Below, one piece after another: positions 7,960 to 21,597 of a DNA stretch of 45,136 nucleotides. This DNA comes from Thiocystis violacea (GTDB lineage: Bacteria > Pseudomonadota > Gammaproteobacteria > Chromatiales > Chromatiaceae). The notes beneath the pieces were generated by a model. It saw only the letters and a program-made list of their open reading frames with translations. It was not told the origin of the DNA and searched no databases. The stretch spans positions 1 through 45,136 of the forward strand of contig NZ_NRRF01000042.1 of assembly GCF_016583565.1 (NCBI RefSeq). Reading direction: 5' to 3'. The position numbers were made by a program, and so were the translations under genes. Position 1 is the stretch's first letter. Each line of letters begins with the position of its first letter.

Positions 7960-8025
7960 CGACGAAGACACAACGTGCTCACGCGCGACTCCAGACGACG
8001 AGACCTCTGTCGAAATCACATTAAC

Positions 8026-8054
8026 TTATTAGAGTATTCTGATATTACTGTCAA
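8026..8054 (-). promoter_or_regulatory. Near-consensus sigma-70 promoter
   Basis: TTGACA at 8054-8049 is a perfect -35 box. A 17-base spacer follows, then TAATAA at 8031-8026, a -10 box with five of six consensus bases. The expected transcript start is near 8019, about 100 bases before the 34-aa gene. It is the strongest-looking promoter in the window. The rest of 7960-8287 holds no other convincing gene; a 69-residue minus-strand frame (8051-8260) overlaps this promoter and is doubtful. Confidence 0.7.
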
Positions 8055-8287
8055 TAGTCATTTCTCTTTTTTTTGCGATCCTTGAGATACTTCACATCTT
8101 TGCTCTCAAAGGGCTCAAAATACCGCCAGGCGGCAATTTTGCGGCCCCTGACGGGGATGATTGCCGACCGGGAGACCCTCTCCCGACACCCAGATCGACC
8201 CAAACTGCTTGACAAGGCGAGCCCGCATCGAGGATCGAGCCTCCTTGCCGACTTACACACGGCGAAAACCTCAGCCGTCCATCATCA

Positions 8288-9475
8288 ATGCTGGTAACGG
8301 CATCATCACCCGGAGTTGAAGCCGACTCCGCCCAGGCCGTCGACATGATCGAACGAAGTGCAACTCAGCCCCCAAAACCCGTCTTCGTCGGACTCTCCGG
8401 CGGTGTCGACTCCGCTGTAGCGGCACACCTGTTGCTTGAGCAGGGCCATGCCGTCGAAGCCCTCTTCATGAAAAATTGGGAGGAAGACGACGAGGCCGGC
8501 TACTGTGCAGCCGCCGAAGACCTGGCGGATGCCAGAGACGTCGCTGAGCGTTTGAAGATCCCGCTCCACACGGTGAACTTCGCGACCGAGTACTGGGATC
8601 GCGTCTTCGCCGATTTCCTGAGCGAGTACGCGGCGCTGCGAACACCCAACCCGGATGTGCTGTGCAACAAGGAGATCAAGTTCGCCGCCTTCCTGGAGCA
8701 TGCTCAGGCTCTCGGCGCTGGCGCCATCGCGACAGGGCACTATGCCCGACGCACCCAAGACGCCGACGGCTATGAGCTGCATCGCTGTGCCGATGAGGCC
8801 AAGGATCAGACCTACTTCCTGCACCTCCTGAGCCAAGCCCAGCTCGCCGACGCCCGATTTCCGCTGCACGCGATCGCTAAGCCCCAGGTGCGCGCCATCG
8901 CCCGACGGCTCGGCCTGAAGAACGCGGAGAAGAAAGACAGTACGGGGATCTGCTTCATCGGCGAGCGACGCTTCCGGGACTTCCTCGCCCGCTACCTGCC
9001 GCGCGAGCCTGGCCCCATCGAGACCCCCGACGGCATCCGGCTCGGCGAGCATCAGGGATTGGCCTACTACACCATCGGCCAGCGGCAGGGTCTGGGCGTG
9101 GGCGGCGTGACGGCAGGGCGCGAGGCGCCTTGGTATGTCGCCGCCAAGGATGCCGCCGGCAACCGCCTGGTCGTGGTGCAGGAGACCCATCACCCGCTCC
9201 TGATGTCGACGGGACTGAACGCACTAAGATCCCATTGGATTAGCGGCCAGCCCCCAGCACCGCTCCCCTTCGCCTGTCTGTGCCGCCTGCGGCACCGCCA
9301 GCCGCTGCAAGACTGCGAGGTTCTGTCCGTCGACAACGGCCAATGCAGGGTGCGCTTCCTCGCGCCGCAGCGGGCGGTTACGCCAGGGCAATCGATCGTC
9401 TTTTATCGCGACACCCAGTGCCTTGGCGGCGCGGTGATCGAGCGTGGCTGGTCCGAGCCTGGATCATTCGACTGA
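8288..9475 (+). CDS. mnmA: tRNA-specific 2-thiouridylase MnmA
   Basis: Inserts sulfur into U34 of Lys, Glu and Gln tRNAs, after ATP activation and using persulfide relayed from the cysteine desulfurase. 395 residues. The PP-loop is VGLSGGVDSAV (about residues 34-44). FMKNWEED, TPNPDVLCNKEIKF with the first catalytic Cys, ATGHYARR, KDQTYFL and STGICFIGERRF with the second Cys follow in the family order. IGQRQGLGVGG marks the later domain. The family is usually near 370 residues, so the ATG at 8345 (MIERSATQ, 376 residues) may be the true start; neither start has a clear ribosome site. A TTGACA occurs at 8209-8214 but without a good -10. hflD follows, as in E. coli. Confidence 0.95.
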   Translation: MLVTASSPGVEADSAQAVDMIERSATQPPKPVFVGLSGGVDSAVAAHLLLEQGHAVEALFMKNWEEDDEAGYCAAAEDLADARDVAERLKIPLHTVNFATEYWDRVFADFLSEYAALRTPNPDVLCNKEIKFAAFLEHAQALGAGAIATGHYARRTQDADGYELHRCADEAKDQTYFLHLLSQAQLADARFPLHAIAKPQVRAIARRLGLKNAEKKDSTGICFIGERRFRDFLARYLPREPGPIETPDGIRLGEHQGLAYYTIGQRQGLGVGGVTAGREAPWYVAAKDAAGNRLVVVQETHHPLLMSTGLNALRSHWISGQPPAPLPFACLCRLRHRQPLQDCEVLSVDNGQCRVRFLAPQRAVTPGQSIVFYRDTQCLGGAVIERGWSEPGSFD

Positions 9476-9607
9476 TTGGCACCCCCACGCACGCAGAGGC
9501 GCCGCCAGCGATTGCGTCGGACGGGGCTTCGGGTTGAAATGACCGACCACCGAAGGCTGCCGCGCATGGTGGCGGCTGCTGTTTCGCCTGCCGGAGACTC
9601 GCGCCTT

Positions 9608-9637
9608 ATGGCACATGACAAGATGGCACATGACAAT
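9608..9637. repeat. 15-bp tandem duplication at the hflD start
   Basis: ATGGCACATGACAAG is followed directly by ATGGCACATGACAAT, duplicating the start codon and first codons of hflD. Only the last base differs. Confidence 0.9.
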
Positions 9638-10249
9638 CGGGATCGCCTCATCGCCCTCGCCGGGCTCTATCAGGCGGTCAACAGCGTGACCCGCATCGCG
9701 CACCACGGGAGCGCGGATGCCGAGGTCATGGAGCCCTGCATGTACAGCCTGTTCCAGGTCGACTCGGACACGGTCGAGGCCGTCTTCGGCGAGCCAGGGG
9801 CGGTCATGAACGGGGCACGACAGATCGTCGCCCAGATGATGGGGCAACCCGAGCGGAATCTGGAGCTCACCCGCTATGTCGTCCAGGTCATCCGGCTCGA
9901 GCGCAGTCTCGCGAAGCGTCCCGACATGCTCGGCCAGATCGGCCGAGGCATCGAGCAGGCGGCGGACAAGCGGGAGCATTTCGCACTCCTGCATCCCAAC
10001 CTCATCGCCCACTTCGCCGAGCTCTACAGCAGCACGCTCAGCCATCTGTCCCCGCGCATCATCATTCAGGGTGATCCCCTGCATCTGCGCAACCCGGACA
10101 ACCAGAGCCGTGTCCGCGCCCTGCTACTCGCCGCGGTCCGCGCCGCCATGCTCTGGCGGCAAGTCGGTGGCAGCCGGTTCCAGCTGCTCTTCAGGAACCG
10201 CCAGATGCTCGAAGACGCCCGGCACTACATCGATGCCCACGCGATGTGA
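9608..10249 (+). CDS. hflD: HflD, lysogenization/phage CII regulator homolog
   Basis: A 213-residue, mostly helical protein of the HflD family. Recognisable blocks are LIALAGLYQAVNSV, IVAQMMG, LTRYVVQVIRLE, FALLHPNLIAHFAELYSSTLSHLSPRI and RVRALLLAAVRAAMLWRQVGG. In E. coli it is a peripheral membrane protein that interferes with phage lambda CII; its housekeeping role is unclear. The start at 9608 is chosen to match the family's usual length; GGAG lies about 11 bases before it. The start is duplicated: MAHDK is followed by MAHDN because of a 15-bp repeat, so 9623 is an alternative start. It follows mnmA as in other gammaproteobacteria, but acnA separates it from purB here. Confidence 0.9.
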   Translation: MAHDKMAHDNRDRLIALAGLYQAVNSVTRIAHHGSADAEVMEPCMYSLFQVDSDTVEAVFGEPGAVMNGARQIVAQMMGQPERNLELTRYVVQVIRLERSLAKRPDMLGQIGRGIEQAADKREHFALLHPNLIAHFAELYSSTLSHLSPRIIIQGDPLHLRNPDNQSRVRALLLAAVRAAMLWRQVGGSRFQLLFRNRQMLEDARHYIDAHAM

Positions 10250-10425
10250 CGCCGCGCGGGTGAATCCTCGATCCCTCATCCGCATGCCCGACTCCGCCGC
10301 TGGCGGCCAGGCATCTCCGGTCGTCTCCAGCGCGCCTATTGCACTGCAACATATGGCGTAAAGCCGACCCAAACGCTAGAATTTCGGGCTGTCACGAATC
10401 ACGCAGACACGCCCCGGAGCCTTAC

Positions 10426-13089
<2,664 letters not shown>

Positions 13090-13206
13090 GCTGGGCAAGG
13101 TGCGCGGCGGGGTCTGCCCGCGGCGCGCCTGCACAGACTCGGCGTACTCGGCAGCCGCCAGCATTTCCCCGCGGACTGCGCGATGATGCGCGGTGATCGC
13201 CAATCT

Positions 13207-14690
<1,484 letters not shown>

Positions 14691-14766
14691 GACTCATCAC
14701 CATCGAGGCGCGCGGGCCGTCACCGTGGCCGCGCACCGCTGATGTCTTGAGCCTGCCCACCTGATG

Positions 14767-14790
14767 GCAGGGTTGGTCGGCCAACCCCTG
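14767..14790. terminator. Hairpin between convergent purB and RpfE-type gene
   Basis: CAGGGTTGG-TCGG-CCAACCCCTG forms a strong short hairpin in the 155-base gap between two converging genes. There is no T-run on either side, so it is at best a weak two-way terminator. Confidence 0.35.
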
Positions 14791-14845
14791 ACACCCGAGA
14801 CTCGTCGGCAGACTCCATTCCAGGAGACCCAAGGCTGAACGGGGT

Positions 14846-15889
14846 TCAGTCCTGCGCACCCGCGCCGACGACAAGCGACTGAACCAGCCCGCCGCGCCGC
14901 CAGAGGTACCTCAGCCGCTTCGCCGTGATGGTCCAAGTTGTCCCGAGACAGGGAACGAGCTCGACGCAAACCACTTCACCGCGGCGCAGCCGGCCATCCA
15001 ACTCCGCGACACGCCCCTCCAGCTCCGCGAGCCCACGCAGCCAGCCATCGAGATCGCGGTCGATGAGTGCGGACCAGAGGCTGTCGATGAAGACGAGCGC
15101 GGGCTGCGCGCTCGACACGGCGCGCTCCCAGGACAGGTCGGCCTGGAGATGCCTGCCACCACCCAGCCGGGCCAGTCCGGCGATCAAGGGGTGATCACCA
15201 ATCATGAGCGCCGGGGGCTGCTGGGCAAGGGTCGGCAAAAGCCCTCCGCCCCAGGTCCAAAGGCCGTTGATCATCGGCCGGCCCTGGGATTCACGGCGCC
15301 GATTCACCGGACTTGCGTGGAAGAGCATCTGCGCTTCGTTCATGAGCCGCATCCATTCGCGCGCACCAGGCCCCTCGGGCAGATGCGGCGCCATGGTGTC
15401 TCCGAGCACCTGATGCAGCGGGGTCGTTCGAAGCTCGGGGTCAGACTGCACGCGCAGGTACCAGCGACCCGCAACGGGCGCGAGCAGGTGGAGCCCGTCG
15501 CCCGCGAAGTGCGCGTTGAAGGCGTCGATGAGCGCGTCCGCCTCCTCCCGGGTCGGCAGGAGGGCTTCCCCGGAGAACACCCGCAACTGGTCGCGGTCCG
15601 GCCGCAGGTGCACAGGATCGGCACGCATCCAGAAGCCATCGACAAGCGTCTCCGGCTCCTCGCCCAGCAGACTCAGGGGGCCTGTCGGCACATCCCGCTC
15701 GGGATCCGTCGCAACACCGCCGGCACGCAGACAGGCGAGATAGGGATCGAGCGTCGTGCCCGCCGCAGGACGACCGCGGGCGAGCCAGCGGGAGAGCACC
15801 GGCGTCTTGGGAAACGGCCGGGGGATCAGCGGGACCGGGCCGAGCAGTCCAGGGCAGATGAGCGTCACGTCGGGCGTGGGATCAGACAT
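14846..15889 (-). CDS. RpfE-type conserved protein (phosphoglycerate mutase-like annotation)
   Basis: A 347-residue soluble protein. Several blocks recall the family annotated as RpfE-type regulatory protein, sometimes labelled cofactor-independent phosphoglycerate mutase-like: WMRADPVHLRPDRDQLRVF, LIDAFNAHFAGDG, RWYLRV, LMNEAQMLFHASPVNRRRE and MINGLWTWGGG. The biochemical role is not established. The name comes from the rpf gene region of Xanthomonas. I see no convincing metal-site set that would prove mutase activity. It starts 8 bases after the metZ stop and so is probably co-transcribed with purF-metZ. Confidence 0.6.
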   Translation of the reverse strand: MSDPTPDVTLICPGLLGPVPLIPRPFPKTPVLSRWLARGRPAAGTTLDPYLACLRAGGVATDPERDVPTGPLSLLGEEPETLVDGFWMRADPVHLRPDRDQLRVFSGEALLPTREEADALIDAFNAHFAGDGLHLLAPVAGRWYLRVQSDPELRTTPLHQVLGDTMAPHLPEGPGAREWMRLMNEAQMLFHASPVNRRRESQGRPMINGLWTWGGGLLPTLAQQPPALMIGDHPLIAGLARLGGGRHLQADLSWERAVSSAQPALVFIDSLWSALIDRDLDGWLRGLAELEGRVAELDGRLRRGEVVCVELVPCLGTTWTITAKRLRYLWRRGGLVQSLVVGAGAQD

Positions 15890-15897
15890 GGCGGAAA

Positions 15898-17094
15898 TCA
15901 GAGCGCCGACAGACCCCGCGCAAGATCCTTCTGGATGTCCTGGACATCTTCCAAGCCGACGGCAACCCGCAAGAGCCCATCGGAGATCCCGGCCTTGGCG
16001 CGATCCTCGGGGGTCAAGCGGCCGTGCGTCGTGGTCGCCGGGTGCGTGATGGTGGTCTTGGCGTCACCCAGGTTGGCCGTGATCGAGATCATGCGGGTCG
16101 CATCGACCACGCGCCAGGCCGCGTCCTGTCCGCCCCGCACCTGGAAGGCAACGATGCCACCGCCGGTGCGCTGCTGATCGCCAACCAGCGCATGCTGGGG
16201 GTGACCCGCCAGCCCCGGATAGAAGACCCGCTCGACCGCCGGCAGGGTCAGCAGCCACTCAGCCAGCTGAGCCGCGGCGCCGGAATGCGCGAGCATGCGC
16301 AGCTCAAGGGTCTCGAGCCCCTTGAGAAAGACCCAGGCGTTGAATGGACTCATGGTCGGACCGGCGGTTCGCAGAACGCCGTAGACCTCTTCTCCAACCT
16401 GCTTGCGATCTCCGACAACGGCGCCGCCCACGCAGCGCCCTTGGCCGTCGAGGTATTTGGTCGCCGAGTGGATGACGATGTCCGCGCCCAGTTCGAGAGG
16501 TCGTTGCAAAGCCGGGGTACAGAAGCAGTTGTCCACCACCAACAGACAACCGCGCCGATGCGCGATCTCGGCGAGACGGCGCAGATCGACCATCTCGGTG
16601 AGGGGATTGGATGGCGTCTCGCAGAAGAGCAGCCGCGTGCGCGCATCGATGGCCGCCTCCCAGGCGTCCAGATCGCTCAGCGGGACATAGTGGGTTTCGA
16701 TGCCGAAGCGCGCGAGGTACTTGTTGAACAGCATGGTGGTGCTGCCGAAGAGACTGCGCGAGGACAGAATACGGTCGCCCGCCTTGAGCAGGCCCATGCA
16801 GGTCGCGAGGATGGCCGCCATGCCGGAGGCGGTGGCGACGCAGCAGTCTCCGCCCTCAAGGCTCGCGAGCCGCTCCTCGAAGGCGCGCACCGTGGGGTTG
16901 GTGAAGCGTGAGTAGATGTTGCCTTCGAGATCGCCCGCAAAGCGGGCCGCGGCCTCCGCGGCACTCTGGAAGACGAAGCTGGAGGTCGCGAAGACCGGCT
17001 CGCTGTGCTCGCCCTCGGGCGTGCGCCGATGACCGGTGCGGATCGCACGGGTCGCGAAGCCAGCGTCCAGGTCGAGATCCGATAACTCACTCAA
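15898..17094 (-). CDS. metZ: O-succinylhomoserine sulfhydrylase MetZ
   Basis: A PLP enzyme making homocysteine directly from O-succinylhomoserine and sulfide, for methionine synthesis. The Cys/Met-metabolism family fold is clear: YSRFTNPTVRAFEERLASLEGG, ATASGMAAIL, SRSLFGSTTMLF, ETPSNPL, VVDNCFCTPALQ and IHSATKYLDGQGR with the PLP lysine. The frame is open back to 17226 but that overlaps purF. A TTG at 17094, 11 bases after the purF stop, gives 398 residues, close to the family's usual length. An ATG at 17169 inside purF is the alternative. Direct sulfide use suits a sulfur bacterium, though Pseudomonas has the same purF-metZ pair. Confidence 0.93.
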   Translation of the reverse strand: MSELSDLDLDAGFATRAIRTGHRRTPEGEHSEPVFATSSFVFQSAAEAAARFAGDLEGNIYSRFTNPTVRAFEERLASLEGGDCCVATASGMAAILATCMGLLKAGDRILSSRSLFGSTTMLFNKYLARFGIETHYVPLSDLDAWEAAIDARTRLLFCETPSNPLTEMVDLRRLAEIAHRRGCLLVVDNCFCTPALQRPLELGADIVIHSATKYLDGQGRCVGGAVVGDRKQVGEEVYGVLRTAGPTMSPFNAWVFLKGLETLELRMLAHSGAAAQLAEWLLTLPAVERVFYPGLAGHPQHALVGDQQRTGGGIVAFQVRGGQDAAWRVVDATRMISITANLGDAKTTITHPATTTHGRLTPEDRAKAGISDGLLRVAVGLEDVQDIQKDLARGLSAL

Positions 17095-17104
17095 GGCGAT
17101 GACA

Positions 17105-18619
17105 TCACTCCGAGTTGTAGAGATCGATGGCGCTCTCGTCAGCGGCGTAGCTGCTCTCCTTGGCGCCATCGTTACGACGGGCCTCAAGTGCTTGCAGATA
17201 CGCGGGCGTGACGTCGCCCGTGACATACTTGCCGTCGAAGACGGAGGTATCGAAGCGGTCGACGTCTGACTTGCCCCTCTTCTGCACCGCCTCGATCAGG
17301 TCGTCCAGGCTCTGGAAGATCAGACCGTCGGTCCCGAGCTCGCGCCCAACCTCCTCTTCGGAGCGCCCGGACGCGATCAGCTCGCTGGCAGCCGGCATGT
17401 CGATCCCATAGACGTTGGGATAGCGGACCGGTGGCGCCGCGGAGGCGAAGTAGACGCGGCGCGCGCCGGCGTCGCGAGCCATCTGAATGATCTGCTGCGA
17501 GGTCGTCCCACGCACGATGGAGTCGTCGACCAAGAGGACGTTCTTCTTGCGAAACTCCAGGTCGATCGCATTGAGCTTCTGCCGCACCGAGCGCTTGCGC
17601 ACCTTCTGACCCGGCATGATGAAGGTGCGTCCGATGTACCGGTTCTTGATGAACCCCTCGGCATAGTTGATGCCGAGCTGATTGGCGAGTTCCAGGGCAG
17701 CGGTGCGGCTGGTGTCCGGCACCGGGATGACGACGTCGATGTCGTGGCTCGACCACTCGCGCTTGATCTTGGCCGCGAGCTTCTTGCCCATGCGCGAGCG
17801 CGACTTGTGCACCGAGATGTTGTCGATGATCGAATCCGGGCGTGCGAAGTAGACGAACTCGAAGAGGCAGGGCGAGAGCACCGGCTGAACGGCGCATTGA
17901 CGGGTATGCAGCTCGCCATCGACGGTGATGAGGACGGCCTCCCCCGGCGCGATGTCGGCAATGAGCTTGAAGCCGAGCGTATCCAGCGCGACGCTCTCGG
18001 AGGCGATCATGTACTCCGTCCCCTCGGGCGTCTCGCGGCGGCCGTAGACCACCGGGCGGATGCCATGCGGATCGCGGAAGCCGAAGACGCCGAAGCCCGG
18101 GATCATGGCGACGGCCGCATAGCCGCCCCGACAACGGCGATGCACGCCCGCGACTGCGCGAAAGATATCCTGCTCGTCGATCCTGAGCTTGCCCTGGATC
18201 TGCAGCTCGTGGGCAAAGATGTTCAGGAGGATTTCAGAGTCCGACCCGGTGTTCAGATGACGCAGGTCATCGACTAGGAGATCGCGCTTGAGGTCTTCGG
18301 CATTGGTGAGATTGCCGTTGTGCGCGAGGACGATGCCGTACGGCGAGTTGACGTAGAAGGGCTGTGCCTCAGCCGAGCTGGAGGCGCCCGCCGTGGGATA
18401 GCGGACGTGACCGACGCCCATGGTGCCGAGCAGCCGGATCATATGACGCACTTGGAAGACATCCCGCGCCAGACCGTTGTCTTTGCGCAGGTGAAGCTTG
18501 TCACCTTGACAGGTCACGATCCCCGCAGCGTCCTGACCACGGTGCTGTAGGACCAGCAGGGCGTCGTAAAGGGCTTGGTTGACCGGGGTTTTCCCGACGA
18601 TTCCGACGATACCGCACAT
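17105..18619 (-). CDS. purF: Amidophosphoribosyltransferase PurF
   Basis: First committed enzyme of purine synthesis, transferring glutamine amide nitrogen to PRPP. 504 residues, like E. coli. The protein begins MCGIVGIVG, so the Ntn nucleophile Cys2 is exposed just by removing Met and there is no propeptide. The glutaminase part shows [12 protein letters not shown] and [10 protein letters not shown]. The PRPP-binding loop is [17 protein letters not shown]. It is transcribed after cvpA across a 118-base gap, as in most gammaproteobacteria. Confidence 0.97.
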   Translation of the reverse strand: MCGIVGIVGKTPVNQALYDALLVLQHRGQDAAGIVTCQGDKLHLRKDNGLARDVFQVRHMIRLLGTMGVGHVRYPTAGASSSAEAQPFYVNSPYGIVLAHNGNLTNAEDLKRDLLVDDLRHLNTGSDSEILLNIFAHELQIQGKLRIDEQDIFRAVAGVHRRCRGGYAAVAMIPGFGVFGFRDPHGIRPVVYGRRETPEGTEYMIASESVALDTLGFKLIADIAPGEAVLITVDGELHTRQCAVQPVLSPCLFEFVYFARPDSIIDNISVHKSRSRMGKKLAAKIKREWSSHDIDVVIPVPDTSRTAALELANQLGINYAEGFIKNRYIGRTFIMPGQKVRKRSVRQKLNAIDLEFRKKNVLLVDDSIVRGTTSQQIIQMARDAGARRVYFASAAPPVRYPNVYGIDMPAASELIASGRSEEEVGRELGTDGLIFQSLDDLIEAVQKRGKSDVDRFDTSVFDGKYVTGDVTPAYLQALEARRNDGAKESSYAADESAIDLYNSE

Positions 18620-18737
18620 GAGAGACCTTTCCCGCGCCTCAATCGGCGGTCAGACACAGATGAGGGAGCCAAGCAGCTTAACTCAGAGAGACCCGCTCCA
18701 TCAACCCGCTCAGACAGACGGCAAGGCGTGCCGCGGG

Positions 18738-19229
18738 TTAGATCTGCTTGAGCTTGAGCTGAACGTCCTCTGGAACCAGGCTGAGCATCCAGCCAGCGAC
18801 ACCTTGGAAGTCATCGACCATACCGGACTGCTGCCACCAAGGCTCCGAGGGCAAGGGCGTGAGTGCGACCAGAAAGACACCCATCGCCACGATGACGACA
18901 CCCCTGGCACCGCCGAAGAAGAGGCCCAGCAGGCGGTCGACCCCCGTCAACCCGACCTTGTCGACGAAGGCCGTCAAGAGTGCTGCCATCACGGCGCCGA
19001 GCAGCAGCGTCAACAAGACCAGCCCCACGAAAGCCACGGCGACACGCACCTCAGGTTGCGAGAACTGAGAGACCAAGAGGTCGGCCACATCCCGATGGAA
19101 GAGCCACGCGACGACCAGCGCCAAGATCCAGACGCCGAGCGAGACCACTTCCCGAACGAGACCACGCGCAAGTCCAACCAAGGCGGACAACAGGATGATG
19201 GCGATGATGCTGTAATCGACCCAGTTCAT
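18738..19229 (-). CDS. cvpA: CvpA family membrane protein
   Basis: A 163-residue inner-membrane protein with about four helices (YSIIAIILLSALVGLARG, LGVWILALVVAWLF, VAFVGLVLLTLLLGAVMAAL, GARGVVIVAMGVFLVAL), as in CvpA, which is needed for colicin V production in E. coli. The motif GLARGLVREVVSLGVW is typical. It lies directly upstream of purF, the conserved cvpA-purF pair. The molecular role is not settled; envelope-related functions are reported. Confidence 0.92.
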   Translation of the reverse strand: MNWVDYSIIAIILLSALVGLARGLVREVVSLGVWILALVVAWLFHRDVADLLVSQFSQPEVRVAVAFVGLVLLTLLLGAVMAALLTAFVDKVGLTGVDRLLGLFFGGARGVVIVAMGVFLVALTPLPSEPWWQQSGMVDDFQGVAGWMLSLVPEDVQLKLKQI

Positions 19230-19411
19230 CTGGATTCCTCAAATGTGTCTGCGCGGGCGTGGATAGAGGGATTTCGATCAACGCCGTCGGTGCGATCTTG
19301 AGCCATCGCTCCAAGGCGGCATGAGGCGCCGGAGACGCGCTGCGATGGAGCGCGCTGAATCAAGGAGAGAGCTTCATCAAAGAGATCGCTGCATCAAGAA
19401 TCGTATCGAAG

Positions 19412-20143
19412 CTAAGGATAGCGTTGAATCAAGGTATCCAGTTTCTGCTTCTGTCGCAGCTTCGCAGCCGTGCGCTCGGCCGCATCGCGGTTCACTTCAG
19501 GCCCGACGCGCACGCGGTAGAACAGCTTCCCACGGACTTCGGCACGCTCGACGAAGGCGGTGAAGCCCGCACTCTTGAGCTTGCCGGCCAACTCGTTCGC
19601 GGAGTTGGACGACCCCAGACTGGCCACTTGCACGACCCACGAAGGCACGCCATCGGTCCTCGGGGGCGGCGGTGCTGGCGCCGCGGCGACCTCTCTCTTC
19701 TTCGGTGGCGCTGGCGTCGCGGCCGTCTCCTTCTTCGGCGCAGCCGGTCGCTGGGATACGGCTCGCGCAGGGGCGACGGGCTCGGCGGGCGGCAGGGGCT
19801 CGAAGGGTGTCTGCACGCGCGCAGGCGTCTCGACGCGACCGATCTGCCCTGGCTGAGCATCGCCGATCATTGGATCAGCGTCCTGAGGGGACTCCGGCAT
19901 CGGGAGGCCAAGCGGCTCACCTTCGACGGGCCGCGCGACCTCGGCACCATCTGCAATCTGCTCGGACAGCGGGGAGGTGGTGTCCGCCTCGAATCCTTGA
20001 TCGAACCCGGGCTCATCTGGGAGCAGCGTCTCAGCATCCGGCGGAGCAAGCGAATTGTCCTCGAACAGCATCGGCACGAAGATCACCGCCAGAGCGACGA
20101 TGACAACCGCGCCTACCAAACGCCTCTTGGCCCCTTCTTGCAT
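19412..20143 (-). CDS. dedD: DedD-like SPOR-domain protein
   Basis: 243 residues: a short cytoplasmic start (MQEGAKRRLVG), one membrane helix (AVVIVALAVIFVPMLF, about residues 11-26), a long Pro/Ala-rich periplasmic linker to about residue 165, and a C-terminal SPOR domain (WVVQVASLGSSNSANELAGKL...FYRVRVGPEVNRDAAE). SPOR domains bind denuded septal peptidoglycan, so a cell-division role is expected. It sits between folC and cvpA as dedD does in E. coli. The 182 bases to cvpA hold several degenerate CTTGAT(T/G)CA motifs and no gene. Confidence 0.88.
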   Translation of the reverse strand: MQEGAKRRLVGAVVIVALAVIFVPMLFEDNSLAPPDAETLLPDEPGFDQGFEADTTSPLSEQIADGAEVARPVEGEPLGLPMPESPQDADPMIGDAQPGQIGRVETPARVQTPFEPLPPAEPVAPARAVSQRPAAPKKETAATPAPPKKREVAAAPAPPPPRTDGVPSWVVQVASLGSSNSANELAGKLKSAGFTAFVERAEVRGKLFYRVRVGPEVNRDAAERTAAKLRQKQKLDTLIQRYP

Positions 20144-20244
20144 AAATCTTCACCCAATTGCCGAGCAGTTCAATCGTCGCCCGCAGGTTGATACCGCGCC
20201 CCAGACAGTGAGGCTCGGCCAAGTATACCCCGTCACTCATGGCT

Positions 20245-21588
20245 TCAGATACCGGCCGAATGGCGCAGCGCCTGACCAACCGTGGTGAAGGAACCGACGA
20301 CCAACACGCAGTCACCCGCCTGAGAAGCGGCAAAAGCGGAGTCCAGCGCGGACTCGACATCCACGAACGACTGCATCGCACCTACCCCCAATGAGGCGCC
20401 GAGACGTCCACTGAGCTCCTCGACGGACATGGCGCGCGCATCGTCACTCTGAGCCAGGTACCAGGCATGCACGAACGGCCGAAGCGGCTCTGCAATCGAC
20501 TCCGGCATCTTGTCGGAAAGCACGGCGAGAACGGCGCGCACGACCCCCGCGCATTGAAATCCTTGCAAATTGCTCGCGAGGCATTGCGCGGCCTCCGCAT
20601 TGTGGGCGACGTCGAGGATCCAGGTCACGGTGCCCGGTATCACTTGGAACCGACCAGGCAGCAGCGCTCGCTGGAGACCCATGCGAACGGCGGCCGAGGA
20701 GACGGGCAGGCGATCACGGAGACATTGGAGCGCAGTGATCGCGGCGGCCGCATTGTCCAGCTGAAAGCCGCCCCGCAGCGCCGGGATGGGCAATGCCAAG
20801 CGCTTGCCATCACTCCCCGCCAGGATCCAGCCGGACTCCGCCGGCTCGCGCTCCATCTCTCGACCGAGCTGAATCGGGCGGGCACCCATGCGCTCTGCCT
20901 GGCCGCGCAGCGCGGCCGGCGCGTCGCGCTGCCCGATGACCGCCGGACGCCCGGGCCGAAAGATACCTGCCTTCTCCAGCGCGATCTCGTCCAGACTCTC
21001 ACCGAGCCAGGCCGTATGGTCATGCCCGATGGTCGTGACCAGGGACACATCGGCGTCGATGATGTTGACCGCGTCCAGGCGCCCGCCGAGACCGACCTCG
21101 AGCACGGCAAGATCGGGCCGCTCCCGCGCGAAGAGATCCAGGGCAGCGAGCGTCCCGAACTCGAAGTAGGTCAAGGACACCTCCTCGCGCGCGCCCTCGA
21201 CACGGGCGAAGGCCTCGCAGAGACGCCGGTCAGAGACCGGCTCGCCGGACAGTTTCACACGCTCGTTGTAATCCACCAGATGCGGAGAGGTGTAGCTCGC
21301 GCAGCGATAGCCGGCGGCCAGGGCCATGGCCTCGATCATGGCAACGCAGGATCCCTTGCCATTGGTGCCCGCAACCGTAATGACCGGACATGGGAACACC
21401 TCTGGCCCGAGACGCCGCCACACGGCGGCGACGCGCTCGAGACCCAGGTCGATGCCTTTGGAATGGAGCGAGACTTGCCAGCTCAGCCAGTCCTGGAGCG
21501 TCTCCGGACGAGCCATCTGCAGGGGCGTCTGCTCGGGCTGGAGGGTCGCGCCCCGCGTGGCGGGGATGCCCGGATCCGACGCGGCCAT
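20245..21588 (-). CDS. folC: Folylpolyglutamate/dihydrofolate synthase FolC
   Basis: Adds glycine-side dihydropteroate-glutamate linkage and polyglutamate tails to folates. 447 residues. The ATP P-loop is VAGTNGKGSC, preceded by the Omega-loop region and followed by YTSPHLVDYNERV. FEFGTLAALDLF, EVGLGGRLDAVNI and TTIGHDHTAWLG complete the Mur-ligase-like signature, and LDVAHNAEA marks the C-terminal domain. It lies 9 bases after accD, a conserved accD-folC pair. Confidence 0.95.
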   Translation of the reverse strand: MAASDPGIPATRGATLQPEQTPLQMARPETLQDWLSWQVSLHSKGIDLGLERVAAVWRRLGPEVFPCPVITVAGTNGKGSCVAMIEAMALAAGYRCASYTSPHLVDYNERVKLSGEPVSDRRLCEAFARVEGAREEVSLTYFEFGTLAALDLFARERPDLAVLEVGLGGRLDAVNIIDADVSLVTTIGHDHTAWLGESLDEIALEKAGIFRPGRPAVIGQRDAPAALRGQAERMGARPIQLGREMEREPAESGWILAGSDGKRLALPIPALRGGFQLDNAAAAITALQCLRDRLPVSSAAVRMGLQRALLPGRFQVIPGTVTWILDVAHNAEAAQCLASNLQGFQCAGVVRAVLAVLSDKMPESIAEPLRPFVHAWYLAQSDDARAMSVEELSGRLGASLGVGAMQSFVDVESALDSAFAASQAGDCVLVVGSFTTVGQALRHSAGI

Positions 21589-21597
21589 ACCTCTGGA

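Noticed and set aside
8209..8240. TTGACA as a promoter for mnmA
   Set aside because: The -35 hexamer is perfect, but nothing like a -10 box occurs 16-18 bases downstream.
8051..8260. 69-residue minus-strand frame ending in a Lys-rich tail (YLKDRKKKRNDY)
   Set aside because: It looks somewhat protein-like and GAGG precedes a GTG at 8260, but it covers the strong promoter at 8026-8054 and has no recognisable family. Left as doubtful.
13095..13130. GC-rich hairpin after acnA as an intrinsic terminator
   Set aside because: The stem is imperfect and no T-run follows.
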